Below are positions 29,140 through 41,707 of a stretch of 64,000 nucleotides of DNA, piece after piece. Positions within the stretch are counted from its first letter, which is position 1, and every line of letters begins with the position of its first letter. The notes under the pieces were generated by a model. The model made no database searches, was not told the origin of the DNA, and saw only the letters and a program-made list of their open reading frames with translations. A program made the translations under genes and the position numbers. Where the stretch lies: assembly GCA_905250075.1 (NCBI GenBank), contig CAJNOP010000044.1, positions 1,049,624 through 1,113,623 of the forward strand, given 5' to 3'. The stretch is from Rotaria sp. Silwood1 (lineage: Eukaryota > Rotifera > Eurotatoria > Philodinida > Philodinidae).

Positions 29140-29822
29140 TAGAGACCTGCAGAGTTACATTTTTTTAAACTCCGACTCCGACATTCGAAAAAACTTTGAA
29201 ATCTTTTTTCTAATCAAATCAAGATTTTCATTTTGCTAATAATGATGATAAAGAACATATTGAGGTTTTGAATTTTTGGCATAAACTACTGGGTTTATTT
29301 CCAGTTTTATTTTCAATTGCTAGAAAAATCTTTGCAAAATCGGCTTCAAACATTACGATTAACGCTTTTTTCGTGTCATCGAAAAACAGTGTCGGCGAGC
29401 GCAGAACAAATTTTGATGATGAAAACCTTGATCAGCATGTTTCTTTAAAAAAACTTAGTTTTATTGAAAGAATTTCATCAAAGTCAGAAGGCATCAACAA
29501 AAAGATCAAATTTTGATCCAGTTTCAATTACGTTAGAACAGTGAAGTGAAATAGTAGTCAAAAAAAGCACTTAAAGAAGATGAAAATATATCTAATGACG
29601 AAAGCGAAGGTATTGAATGGTACTGAACTTATTTTTCGCAATCATCGGTTGTAAAAGCTAATCTAGTGTGGATGTTTTTTGTTGTTTTTTTGTACTTTTA
29701 TATTTGGTTTTACTTGGCTATTGGATTAAAAGTTGTTTTTAACAAGGAGTTACTATAGTGAAAAAAAATGTCGCACAAGAAAAGAATGCAATAGGATTTT
29801 CGGAGTTAAGTGCAGGTCTCTA
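29140..29822 (+). mobile_element. Degenerate hAT transposon with internal deletion
   Basis: Imperfect terminal inverted repeats TAGAGACCTGCA (29140) and TGCAGGTCTCTA (ending 29822) are followed inward by ACTCCGA-type matches on both sides. The flanks GATGTAGC (29132-29139) and AATGTAAC (29823-29830) agree at 6 of 8 positions, consistent with a decayed 8 bp hAT target duplication. At about 29268-29460 the + strand encodes FWHKLLGLFPVLFSIARKIF, then SASNITINAFFVSS and a charged stretch ending in LKKL. This matches the hAT C-terminal dimerisation domain. The catalytic RNase H-like core is absent. Confidence 0.85.
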
Positions 29823-29830
29823 AATGTAAC

Positions 29831-30896
29831 CTGACAAGTACTCTTAATGTTCAAGCTTCATGAAAAAAATCAACATATCTTCAAAGAATTTCTCTTGCCA
29901 AAATATTTCAGAAAATGATAAATCATTTATATAATTGTTATTTCAAATGGTTAAATTCTAGAAAAAACTATTTTTGTATATGTTCACTCAGTTTCCCACC
30001 ATGGCATGTTTTTCATTCGATAAATTTCGACTGATGAACTGATTTAGACATAGCAATTAGTCTTCTAAAAAATATTTTGAACTTGAATAGTGTGTAGAAA
30101 GCGATATTGTACAATATCTGATTTTGTTTTTTTAATTCATTTTGATTGAATATTGTGCTTATTCAACCTTTTTTTCTAAAATATTATATTTATGTGCAAA
30201 GTCTCGTCATCGACGAAATTATTTTGGACACAGAATCGGTAAATAATTAAAAAAAGCATTATTGTATCTTTAATACTAAAAATCACAATAAAAAAATGCT
30301 ATCGAAGTTTATATTTCAATGAGACTTTTAATAATCATTTTAATAATGTATTATCTCGAAGTTACCTAGTGTGTTGTAGTGGATTTTTTGGTGTTCCATC
30401 AAGACGTTTGAAAGTTCCATAAACAATGTGAGTTTCTTCAAACAATAAATTAAAAATAGTTGATTTGTCAGACTACATCAGTTTGTCAATTGTTTTTTAT
30501 CTAGTAAAAACCTTTTAAAGTTACTTCCATATTCTTTTCTGAGCAAATTATAATAGAGTACTTTTTTTCTTGAAGTATGCATACTAATGAACCCCCATGA
30601 AGTGTCATTACTCAAGCCTCGAAAGCACAACGATATTATTGCCACCCCCTCCCCAGTCACTGATTAAATAGTGAATATGTACTCAAGAAGCGACGACGGC
30701 AAAACACAAATTAGTAAGAGAGAGAACCTCACGCAAAGTGAGTAAATGAAACGCAAAAGAAATGTCACGTGATGATGACGACATCTCGTCATATACTTTC
30801 AGTAAATAGGAAGAGAATACATTTATATTGATTGCCGATATTTAAAACAGAATTTTTCACTATAGTCAACAAAACAAAATACAATAATAAATCGGT
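29831..30896. other. Upstream region of the ART-TPR gene
   Basis: About 1.07 kb with no gene or recognisable repeat. Short frames here are not supported. It should hold the promoter of the ART-TPR gene. Confidence 0.4.
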
Positions 30897-33800
30897 ATGA
30901 TGTCGTCAAGTGAGCAAGAAGCTGTAGGGCTGTATTCAGGAAGCATCGCCGATTTACTAACAACCAAAAGATCTATTTCGTCCTCTACTGAAATAGCAAA
31001 CACGACACAGGATAATAAACGGGGAGAATCAAATGATAACATGATTTCTTTAAAGAATTGGCAATCTTGTATATCTCAAAAGTTAATTGTCATCTGGTTG
31101 GATCCGAACTTAAGTGAATTTGACTATAAATATCATGATTTAATTATTCAGCTTCGACATATTACTAATGCTGTACAACTCTTTACTCATATTGATGAAT
31201 GTATTGACTTTATCACAAGTATTGAGGATGGAAAATTCTTGTTTATATTATCAGATAATGTCGCTATGACTGTTATACCTCTTATTAATGATTTATCTCA
31301 AGTCGATTCAATATATATTTTTTATCATGAAGAGATCAAATCGGAACAAAGATTATCAGAATGGAGAAAAGTAAGAGGTGTGTTTGCTGATATCTCAGTG
31401 ATTTTGACTCAACTTCAACAAAAGTTTCGACAATATGAGCAAGATTTAATATCAACTCATATATTCTCGTTCGGTTCTGTTCTTGATTTAGATGAACTTG
31501 ATCAATCATTTATGTATTCTGTACTATTAAAAGAGATTCTTCTTGAAATGAATTATGATGAAAAAGCAAAAGCTAACTTTTTCAAATTGCTTCGTGATCA
31601 AAATTTAGGTTATCAAGTTGATTTGAGTAGAATCGATGAAATGGAAAAGAATTATAACCAGCATTCGCCTATTTGGTGGTACATAAACAGGCCATTTATT
31701 TACTCGATACTCAATAAAGCATTAAGAACACAAGACGTTACTAGTATTATTAAAATGCGATTTTACTTGAAAGATCTTCATCAACACATCGAACAAGTCT
31801 ACTCGACAGTAAATAAAATCGAAACATTGATCGTATACCGAGGACAAAGCATGTCAAATGATGAATTTGAAAAAATGAAGAAAAGTACGGGAGGTCTTTT
31901 GTCATTCAACAACTTTTTGTCTACAACTATTGATCGAAAAGTCGCGTTGGGATTCGCCAATAGTGCTCAAGATGATTCACATTTGACAGGAATACTCTTT
32001 GATATGGAAATCGATCCTTCTGTCTCAAAAACTCCTTTTGCTCCATTGAAAATTGTCAATGATTGTTCACACTGCGAGGATGAAATTCTTTTTTCAATGC
32101 ATACCGTTTTTCGCATACGTGAAATTGAACAAATTGACAATGGTTTGTGGAATGTGAAGATGATTATGACAAATAACACCGATACTCAGCTCGAGCATCT
32201 TACCAATCGTATTCGCGAAGAAATACAAGATCCTAATGCGTTGCATCGTCTCGGCAACTTATTGTTTAAGATGGGACAGTTTGACAAAGCTGAGGATACT
32301 TTCAATACACTACTCGAAATGTTATCCAACGACGATTCAAATGAACTTGTTTATATTTACAATCAACTTGGAAACATTCTTATTGAGAAAGGCTATCTAG
32401 AAAAAGCACTGTCGTTTTTGGAAAAAACGCTTCAAATTAGTTGCAGATCTTCTTTATCAAATCATCCAGATTTGGCAACCACCTATAATAATCTTGGTTT
32501 AGTGTACAACAAAATGGGACAGTATTCGAAAGCACTGTCGTTCTATGAAAAGACACTTGAAATTCAACAGAATACTCTTCCATCTGGTCATCCAGAGTTC
32601 GCTACTACTTATAACAATATTGGTTTAGCGTACGATAATATGGGAGACTATCCAAAAGCGCTCTCCTATTATGAGAAAACAACTGAAATAAGGCAGAAAA
32701 CTCTTCCATTGAATCATCCTGACCTGGCTAATTGCTACAATAATATTGGTTCGGTATTTCAAACAATGGGAAATTATCCGACGGCACTTTCGTACTTGGA
32801 AAAGACACTTGAAATCCAACAGAAAACTCTACCACCGAATCATCCCGACCTGGCTACAACCTTCAATAACATTGGATGGGTATGCCATTCAATGGGAGAA
32901 TATTCGAAAGCTCTTGTATATCTAGATAAAAGTCTTCAAATTAGACAGATAAGCTTGCCATCATATCATCCACATTTGGCCAATACGTACAACACCATCG
33001 GTTTGGTATATAATAGTATAGGAGATTATTCGAAAGCGCTTTCATACTATGAAAAAACGCTTGACATTTTTCAAAGAACTTTACCAAAAGGTCATCCATC
33101 ACATGCTGAAACTTATAACAATATCGGTTCAGTATATCAAACCATGGGAGATTATTCAAAAGCACTTTCCTACTATGAACAGACACTTCAAATTAGGGAG
33201 AAAATTCTTCCATCTAATCATCCATCACATGCTGAAACGTATAATAATATTGGTTCAGTATATCAAGATATGGGAGATTATTCCAAAGCGCTCTCATTCT
33301 ATGAAAAAACACTTCAAATTAGGGAGAAAACTCTTCCACCTAATCATCCAGATATAGCTATTACATATAACAAAATTGGCTTAATATATAATAGTATGGA
33401 AGAGTATTCAAAAGCGCTTTCTTATTATGAAAAGACACTTAAAATTCAGCAAAAATCTCTACCTTCAATTCATCCAGCATTGGCTGATACATATAACAAT
33501 ATAGGACGAGTGCATAGTTCAATGAATGATTACTTGAATACTATCTCATATTATAAAAAGGCACTTAAAATTCAGCAAGCAGTTCTTCCATTTAATCATC
33601 CATCATTAGCAACTACTTACAATAATATTGGCCGAGCACATGCTGCTAGAGAACAGTACTCATTTGCACTCCAATATTACCAAGATGCTCTTAAAATTCA
33701 AGAGAACGCTCTTCCTTCAAATCATCCTTCATTGGCTGAGACATATAACAATGTTGGAGAAATGTATCGACTAACAGGAGATTGCTTAGCTGCACAACAA

Positions 33801-34741
33801 TATTATGATAAAACGCTTAAAATTCAAGAAGAAGTACTTCCCCCAAATCATCCATCCCTAGCTACGACATACAGTAATATAGGTCAAGTATATTACTCTA
33901 TGAAGAAATATGAAAGAGCACTGTCATACGTGGAGAAAACACTTAAAATACAATCAAAATCATTTCCATCGAATCATCCATCAATCGCTATGAGTTATTA
34001 CAGCATGGCAACAATACTGGAAGAACTTCATCGATATAAAGAGGCTGTTACACATATGTCACAAGCAGTTAATATTATTTCTCATAGCATGGAGCCTAAT
34101 TATTTGCAAGCAGAAAAATATCAACAATATCTCAATGAACTCTTGGCTATAAGCAGTGATGAAAAACTGCATAAGAAAACACTTAGAGAACAGTAAGTCT
34201 ACATTATCTTTTGAACCTTTCAATCAATTTTCTATATAGGTGGACTTATCCTGTTCTTCTTGTTCTTTCTTCCATAGAAGAATGTCATATATATTCCATT
34301 TTAAAGAACATCACTGATGGTTGCCTCATGATTCCAATTCAGACAGACAAGTGCATGGATAAATTACTGTCAGATCAACGGATAAAAGACCTTATATTCG
34401 AAGTTTCATCTGTTTCTTCCGATGACCGAGACCGCATGCTCGAAATTGTCTCATCTCTTGATAATATTAAATCAATCTACTTATTGGGAAAACCACCAGA
34501 AACAAGAAAACAACGGAATGAGTTTTTTAATCGTTTTGACAAAGTATGCATATTTTGCGAGGATGAAGAGCAACTTGCTGTTCAATGGGTGTTGGATACG
34601 GCTAGCAATTGTCGCATATCTGGCAATCAGTGCATTGAGGCAGGCGACAAAGATACTGCTCGTGAACACGTTCAACGAGGTATAAATCTTTACGATCGTC
34701 TTAGCAAGTTCATCGATGCAACACGACATAAAGTATCATAA
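30897..34741 (+). CDS. ADP-ribosyltransferase with KLC-type TPR array
   Basis: Two exons (30897-34192 and 34240-34741, 47 bp intron) give 1265 residues. Residues ~60-185 form an alpha/beta module common ahead of bdelloid ARTs (KLIVIWLDPNLSE; QVDSIYIFYHEE; VRGVFADIS). Residues ~190-425 are an R-S-E class NAD:arginine ADP-ribosyltransferase domain: VYRGQS (Arg315), FLSTT (Ser342) and E394-D-E396 ahead of ILFSMHTVFRI, so catalysis looks possible. About 15 TPRs follow (~430-1075), most being 42-residue YNNIGxVYxxMGDYSKALxxYEKTL units with the NHPxLA linker of kinesin light chains. The second exon adds a domain resembling the N-terminal module (NIKSIYLLGKPPE...DKVCIFCEDEE). If the intron is not removed, the protein stops at residue 1099. 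No signal peptide is visible, so it is probably cytosolic. Substrate unknown. Confidence 0.88.
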
Positions 34742-34865
34742 AACATTCTTCTATTTATCAATGTCTATGAAATAAAATAATATAAGCTTTCTTGCTTTCA
34801 ACAACATCATATTTATTACAAAAATATATTTTGTTAATCATGCTCATTTTAAAATTTTAGATTTC

Positions 34866-35375
34866 ATGTCAACACCAAGCACAAGAGTATTGACTCTTTT
34901 TGATCCGGATGATAAACATGATTGGTGTGATACTCGATTCAACAAGAACATATTTATTCGTTTTATTGACTCTCAAATTTGTCGTAATCATATATGTACC
35001 CATATCATCAATCAAGAAATGGACGTTCATTTCTTTTTTCCCGATACTCAACTAGAACTTATTATGCATTGGTCACCTGAACATAAGGACACTTGGAAGT
35101 ATATTTATTGTCGTGATCAAACTTCGATCAAGTCAATCAGCGAAAAATATGGAAGACGCGTTGCTCACAAGATATTCCCTATTGACGACCTAGAATTTGA
35201 AATTGGCCATGTCCAAGTTACGCTGTTGTGTTCATTAGCAAAGCAAGCGCCTGAGAATTCACTTCGGCGTGATGGAATGGTATCAAAAGCAATAGAAGAA
35301 TTAGAATGTCTCGGTCACAGGTTAAAACAGATGATGACCGATCAAATAGGTGATCAGCCTGTTGAACATCACTGA
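34866..35375 (+). CDS. Small protein possibly related to the ART-TPR flanking domain
   Basis: An uninterrupted 169-codon frame. VLTLFDPDDKHDWCDTRFN followed by WKYIYCRDQTSIKSISEKYG, VAHKIFPIDDLE and a helical C-terminus parallels the order of elements in the second exon of the preceding ART-TPR gene (hydrophobic strand, SIYLL-type strand, VCIFCEDEE-type strand, terminal helices). I infer homology from this layout; the identity is low. It begins 124 bp after the upstream stop, with a TTTTAAAATTTTAG acceptor only five bases before its ATG, so it could be the second cistron of a trans-spliced pair. Its function is unknown. Confidence 0.6.
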   Translation: MSTPSTRVLTLFDPDDKHDWCDTRFNKNIFIRFIDSQICRNHICTHIINQEMDVHFFFPDTQLELIMHWSPEHKDTWKYIYCRDQTSIKSISEKYGRRVAHKIFPIDDLEFEIGHVQVTLLCSLAKQAPENSLRRDGMVSKAIEELECLGHRLKQMMTDQIGDQPVEHH

Positions 35376-35671
35376 TACACAACTTTTTTCTTCGATTCAC
35401 TGAATATTACCTAGCCACTTTTTTGTAGTTAGTTTTTTGCCTATCAGTATTCCATAGAGGACACTCTGTCAACCATAGAAACAAAGGATGACCATCGACA
35501 GATTGTTTTGACAATTATGTACATCTTACTGGTTTTTTTCCAAAAGGCAGACTTTGCAAGTCTTCCAGTGCTTTTTGTCAGACACAAAATAATCAGATAT
35601 GATTTCTGCAATTCAATACGGTTTACAAGTGAACAGGTCCTTAGGAGGAGATCGCCTGTGAGGAGACTCAA

Positions 35672-37528
35672 GATCATCCCAGCATACTAAGCACTGGTCT
35701 AAATTTATATTGTTTATTTTTTACGTGTATTTCAAAGGTCATAATCTAAAATCACCAACCCTAATTTTGAGCTCATTTGGATGTACTCTAGGTAAGTAAG
35801 TCAATACCGACTTGAGAACACTACCAATTTACTATTTAAAAAAGGAGTGAAAAATGGTACTATCAATGTTTATTGGGATTATACTTCAACATGTCAGAGA
35901 TTGTTTTCGTGCATTGTGCTAATAGATAGATGATCGATTGCTGAAGAAATGAGCAATTTGAATGATTCCATATTATCTATTTATTAGGATTCTGCAGTCC
36001 AATATAGGCAGAAAAAGTTATAATTTATGAGTTTATAACGGTGGATTTTCTAAAACTCATACATTTTCGAAGAAAATAGTGAGTGTAAGCCTTTCGTCGA
36101 AGTTTTTGCGCCTGCATCTTCTCTCTCCTCCTCTTCTCCTTTCTGTTACAGACACTTAGCAACGCAGATCTTCATTATAAACAGGCTCCTATTACAGACA
36201 TCTCCCATTACCGACCACTCTTCATTACAGACTTTAGCAATGGAGAAAAATAGGTGTCAACCTTCCTAGAATTTTTTTGCAAAATCAATCACGTCAGGAA
36301 TTATGAAAAGTTATGAACATCATTGTTTGTGAATTGCTCAATGTATAATGATCCATTCGATCTGCTGTATATATCATGGATATCTAAAACAGACTTATTT
36401 GCTAATTAATTTAATGATTATAATAATAGAAATGTAAAATTAAAAACAAATAATTTAAAAAAATGAAATATAATGAACGAATAGCAACGATGCAAACAAA
36501 AAATAGGGTCCGCAGAAAAAATAAAAACTTCTGTTCGAAATGCAGATCTTAGAGAGATGCTTACTCTGATGATTGATTATTGTGTAGAGTGCACAAATCT
36601 TTTTTTTCATAACAGTCTTGAATATTTTTTTCGAAAGAAACGAAATTTTTTAAACAATTTTCATGGACAAGGTACGATTCTAAGCCCAAACGATGGTGAC
36701 ATTCGAAGTCAACATAAACAACTAGATTGAATCAAATGAATTCTAGAAAAGTGTTTTTCTGTGCAAAAACTAAGTCCTGCAGAAACATAGGACAAGACTT
36801 ACATAAAATGCACCGTGGGGATCACAAGTGATTTTCCTCAAAAAGAACATTTTCGCAGAATTCATTCGATTTGATGTAGTTTTTGTATGTTGGTTCTGAA
36901 TATCGCAATCGTTTAGGCTAACAATCGTACCTTGTTCATCAAAACTGCTAAAAAGATTTGCTTTCTTCGGCAAAAATAATTCATGATGATTATGGAAAAG
37001 TGATTTGTGAATTCTGCGTCGTCTCGAAGGTGAACTTTTTTTCGATATTTATTTACTAATTTGTAGAGAACCAAAAGTTGCATAACATATAAAAGATTCA
37101 GTTTAGTCCGATTTCCTTTCAAAAAATGACAGCAAAAGTACTTCCAAAGATCGTGTGTTATAAACTCATAAATTATAACTTTTTCTGCCTATATTGGACT
37201 GCAGAATCGTAATAAATAGATAATATGGAATCATTCAAATTGCTCATTTGTTCAGCAATCGATCATCTATCTATTAGCACAATGCACGAAAACAATCTCT
37301 GACATGTTGAAGTATAATCCCAATAAACATTGATAGTACCATTTTCCACTAATTTCTTAAGTAGTAAATTGGTAGTGTTCTCAAGTCGGTATTGACTTAC
37401 TTACCTAGAGTACATCCAAATGAGCTCAAAATTAGGGTTGGCGGCTTTAGATTATGACCTTTGAAGAACACATAAAAAATAAAAAATAAAAATTTAGATC
37501 ACTTCTTAGTATACTGAAATGATCCTTG
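35672..37528. repeat. Giant imperfect palindrome (~1.86 kb) with ~0.4 kb asymmetry
   Basis: Outer arms about 35672-36060 and 37140-37528 are reverse complements at high identity; for example, AATTTTGAGCTCATTTGGATGTACTC on the left pairs with its complement near 37416-37434, and GTCCAATATAGGCAGAAAAAG pairs with the block at 37182-37202. Pairing resumes inside at about 36600-36765 against 36838-36990 (GACAAGGTACGATT against AATCGTACCTTGTTC). The left arm has about 400 extra bases (36060-36430) including CATTACAGAC-type repeats. The loop is near 36770-36835. There is no transposase-like coding in either strand. It is a foldback-type element or an inverted duplication. Confidence 0.85.
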
Positions 37529-40018
37529 GTCTTCTCATGGATGCTTTCTTAATTGTGAAAAAAAGTAGCCTTGAAAATATTGAAATTAAAGTATACATGT
37601 TCACAAATATAGCAAAGATTGAATCATACCATATGGAAGTTTAATGGTCGTGATCATATATTTCACTTTTATTCAATAAAAATTGTCTAATCACAGTAAT
37701 AAATTAACAATGTAAATGATGAGAACCAATGTTTCAGTTGGTGACCATGTACAACTGGCTAAATCGTGTATAAAAAGTTTTACTTTGAATCTTAACTCGA
37801 TGCTGTCATGTGATACGATATCAGCTGGTCATGCACTAATTTATTCGCTACTCAAAGATGTCGGTATGATTCATGTCAATGCCTATTAGATCATTCACAC
37901 TCACCCTCAACTATCGAAGGGACGATAAATATAAGATTGCTTATTTATGTCATTAAGAACCTAACGAATAACTATACAAGAACAGAGGGAAGTTCTATTA
38001 TTAGGTATATTCATTTAGACATTTATCAGAAACGTGGATGCTATTGATTGATATTCTATCTATTAATAGCCAACATATCCTACTTGAATCGTAGACAAGT
38101 TTTTCTGCTCATATTTACCCAGTCTCGACGGGAGTCGACTATACATAGAAAAGTCATAAATATTATACAAATTTCAACAGAAATAAGATGTTTTGACCAG
38201 TACACTAACCTTCTAGAAAAGTCATCATGATGTAATCACTTCTATAAAGCGCTCCAATGAATTCAAACATCTTAGACATCTGATAATAGAATCTAAAGGT
38301 TTTCGATAATAGTATCCAAATACCCCGAACAAGTTAAAAGTGGCAATCTGAGGTAGACCTGAGAAAGTTACGGGTACCATGCGTAGATAGTATTACAAGT
38401 TAGCAGTAATTGATGTGTTCATTATTCATTCACAATTTTGCTTTATGAAAACATATAGAAATAAGTGAAATAGCTGAAGCAGGATATTCATATAGACCAA
38501 ATTCTAAGAGTAAGTGCCTTCGTAGAATTCGTGGTTATATTTTATCCATACTAGTGCAGATCTGAATACACCATAACAGGTTAGAACTGCTATAAGTAAT
38601 TGCTGTCCTAACTAATTGACTTTTTAGTCTAATTATGATTGTGGCAGCCACCTCTGTCGAATTCGATTGTTTTCGGTGCTTTATCAAACTGTTTCGTATG
38701 ACTTCTTGAAGTTTTGATCAAAAGACCCAGTTAACTTGTAGCAATTGTTGCAAATCGAAATATATAGAGTGTAGTTAATGAGGAGTGTCCCCTTGAGTAG
38801 ATATATGCATATATCACGATATCTAATTTTCGAACTCTTAAATATGATGATTTATTTCCTATTTCCACTATTTTTTTTGATTTAGTCTTAATTTATGCAA
38901 TGATTATTCGGTTTCGCTTATTATCTGAAAGCTTAAAGATGAATCGATCTTTACTCATGAAGAGATTTGTGTTTTCTCCCGTATGTCGATTAAGTGTACC
39001 AATAAAGTATCTGTTTAGAGCACCACAATGAAATGATTGGTTAGGATGTCATTTTCTGCATGTATTCTCTGTTTGATATATCGCACAATAATATGGTAAA
39101 ACCAATCTCGATGACGATTTTATTTATTCATCTGTTCATTTATATGCAGCATTCATTTTTTCTGAAATCATACCTTGTCGATTAGATATTCAATACCCAC
39201 GATGAATATCTTCGTATCATTTCGGTTAATTACACCGAATCGACAAAAAATTGAAATCCAATAGAGAGCTTGTTTCTTCATTTAAAATTAAGCTCAGTCA
39301 AAAGACGCTAGTTTGTACCAGTACCTATTTTTAATTTCACTAATGCTGTACTCACCGACAATGAGAAGTAAACAAAGTATTTCTCTTGCAAAGCAAACCA
39401 ATACAGAACAAAAAAGACAAGTGATCAAAAGATAAAGCAATCGAGCAAACAGCACAATTGAAATTGTTTAGCAGTATCTCTCGGAAGCAGAGGTGCGCCC
39501 TAATGAAAAGAACTTACAAACATCCAATAGCTTTCATCCGTACATCCACATTCTCATCTCCAGAATCAAGAAAATCAGTTGAACAACAAGCAATATCATC
39601 ACACCACATTAAAATTGTATGCTAACTGTTCGTTCTATTATTAACATACCAACTATATTTCTGCGTGCAAAAAAACGCTGTAAATAGTGACAGTTGGGGA
39701 GCTGTATTTTCACTGTTTATTACAGTGAAGTCAACGTTTTTCATGTTCACTGACTGAAAAACTAGCCGTAAAACGTTATCTACTTTGAGTGACCTGGAGA
39801 TGAGTAAAGATTTAGAATACCAAAATTTCATAGCATCGATAAATAAAGATATGAGTATATAGGTCCCTTTCAATAACTATTCTCAAAGAACACTATCAAT
39901 TAACCAAAAATAACGCCTGTTGCTGCAACTCGGATGCGGATATAAGTCTGGATCTGAGTGTACATGTCGATGTCAGCGAGGCTGTTGATGCATAAGCACT
40001 GTTGTTCTTCTCTTTAAT

Positions 40019-40460
40019 ATGCAAATAATCATACTCCCAGTCACACGTATGCAACCACATCTATATCAATCCACCACCATACTCACAGATCCTAGTAACA
40101 CATACAATCCACCTCGACATATCCGCACCCAAGATCGTATACGGCACCACTTCACTCCCAGCCTCACCTACACCAACATCAAATACTTACAAACATATGC
40201 ACATTCACAGTTCACACATATATTACATCACTAAACTCACACTCACACTCACATTCCCATCCACGTTAACATCTAAAATACACAAAGCATCCGACAACAA
40301 TACTAACATACCTATATGAGTATGCACATACCCAAAACTGACACCAACCACCAACCCCTTCATAACACCCAAAATTTGCACATACGCCACGCAAACGGAT
40401 AGACTCTATATCCAAATTTACTTTCACACCTCAACACCTATGCCCACTCTCACATATGAT
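40019..40460. repeat. G-depleted C/A-rich low-complexity tract
   Basis: The + strand switches abruptly to about one-third C and almost no G, with many CAC, ACTCAC and CCAACC words and a short (CACACT)n run at about 40234-40252. The composition is unlike anything else in the window. The long open frame through it reflects the lack of G (hence few TAG/TGA) and has no protein-like content. Confidence 0.7.
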
Positions 40461-41707
40461 TGGCACGATTATCAATCTGAAAACAATGAATGAATGAAAA
40501 TTATACCTAGAAAACTTGTCAGTCCCTGATGAAAAAACCTCATTTCAAACAACTGCTCAAGACTCTCACAAATCTATGAGTACACAAGACTTGACAGATA
40601 CAAAAAAAAATACAACCAAGCAAACTCATGTTATTTCATATAATTGTTCCTTCAGTTGAGGGAATTATTTGTTTCACAATGACTCTAAAGATTATTTTAA
40701 TGGAAATTCAATTTATTTCTCACTTTCAATTTGAAAGAAACTCGATTAGTCGACTATTGTTAGCAAGTAAATCATTCTTGAAGATTATTGACTGATTGAT
40801 TATAACTTTTGTTATAAAAATCATCTTATTTTAGAGATAAAACTATCTTTGGAAAATTTGCTCAATGAAAATTTGATTTATATCTCATTTTGAATTTGAT
40901 ACCTTATAAAAATAAAAAACTGTTGCAATTATTTAATTTTTAAGTATTTGTTTTATTTTAAAATATTTGTCTAACTCAAACAGAGACCTGATAATATTTA
41001 AATAAATATTTTTGTATTAAGGATTTATAGAATTTCTGATACAATGAAATATATGGCATATATTGATGAATTCAAATTATTCTGATACACGATCTAGTTT
41101 ATATATAATTCACTTGATTTGATTGATTGAAATATAATTTGAGTAGCGTGCAGCTAAAATTATCAAGATATTCATATTACTATTGAGCAATTTATGAAAA
41201 AGTCGATACATAATACTTCACTTTATTTCTCCGTCATAATATTATTGAACAATACATGTTAATAATGTCAATTTATTTACAGTAATTCTTCAATATCTAG
41301 TCATCAATCCGAATATCCAAAAACAAATACAGCCTTCATCAATTTATGGTTTGTTTATTTTTGTTTACACTTTCGTTATTTTTTTTGAATTTTGTTCTTT
41401 TTGCTTGTGCTTAGAAAAATGCGATGCACCGTCCTAATGAGCGTTTTAATATTTTCATTAATAACATAGAACACATCGGTGAAATTAACTCTACATTTCT
41501 TTTACATCATTGTTATTCTAGCACACTTGTTTATTATTCTATTGTTATTTTATCTTCGACTTAATCAGTTGCTGAAAAGCAAGAGTTCAGAATAACAGAT
41601 TGGACTTGTATTTTCGTTAAGAGATAGATTGATCTGTTTTTCAATTAATTTACGTACACCCATACCATTCGACATCAATTACTGTCGGTGAAAGTTTGTC
41701 AAAAGCT

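Noticed and set aside
30955-31450. N-terminal ART-TPR module as a TIR domain
   Set aside because: The strand order is loosely similar to flavodoxin/TIR folds, but no TIR catalytic Glu or box motifs are visible.
34193-34239. Stop at residue 1099 as the true end of the ART-TPR protein
   Set aside because: The stop lies inside a gtaagt donor, and a 47 bp intron ending in TATATAG restores an open frame for 166 more residues with a domain related to the N-terminus.
40019-40234. 71-codon frame in the C/A-rich tract
   Set aside because: The frame is open because the strand lacks G; the residues (T/H/P/Q) mirror nucleotide composition.
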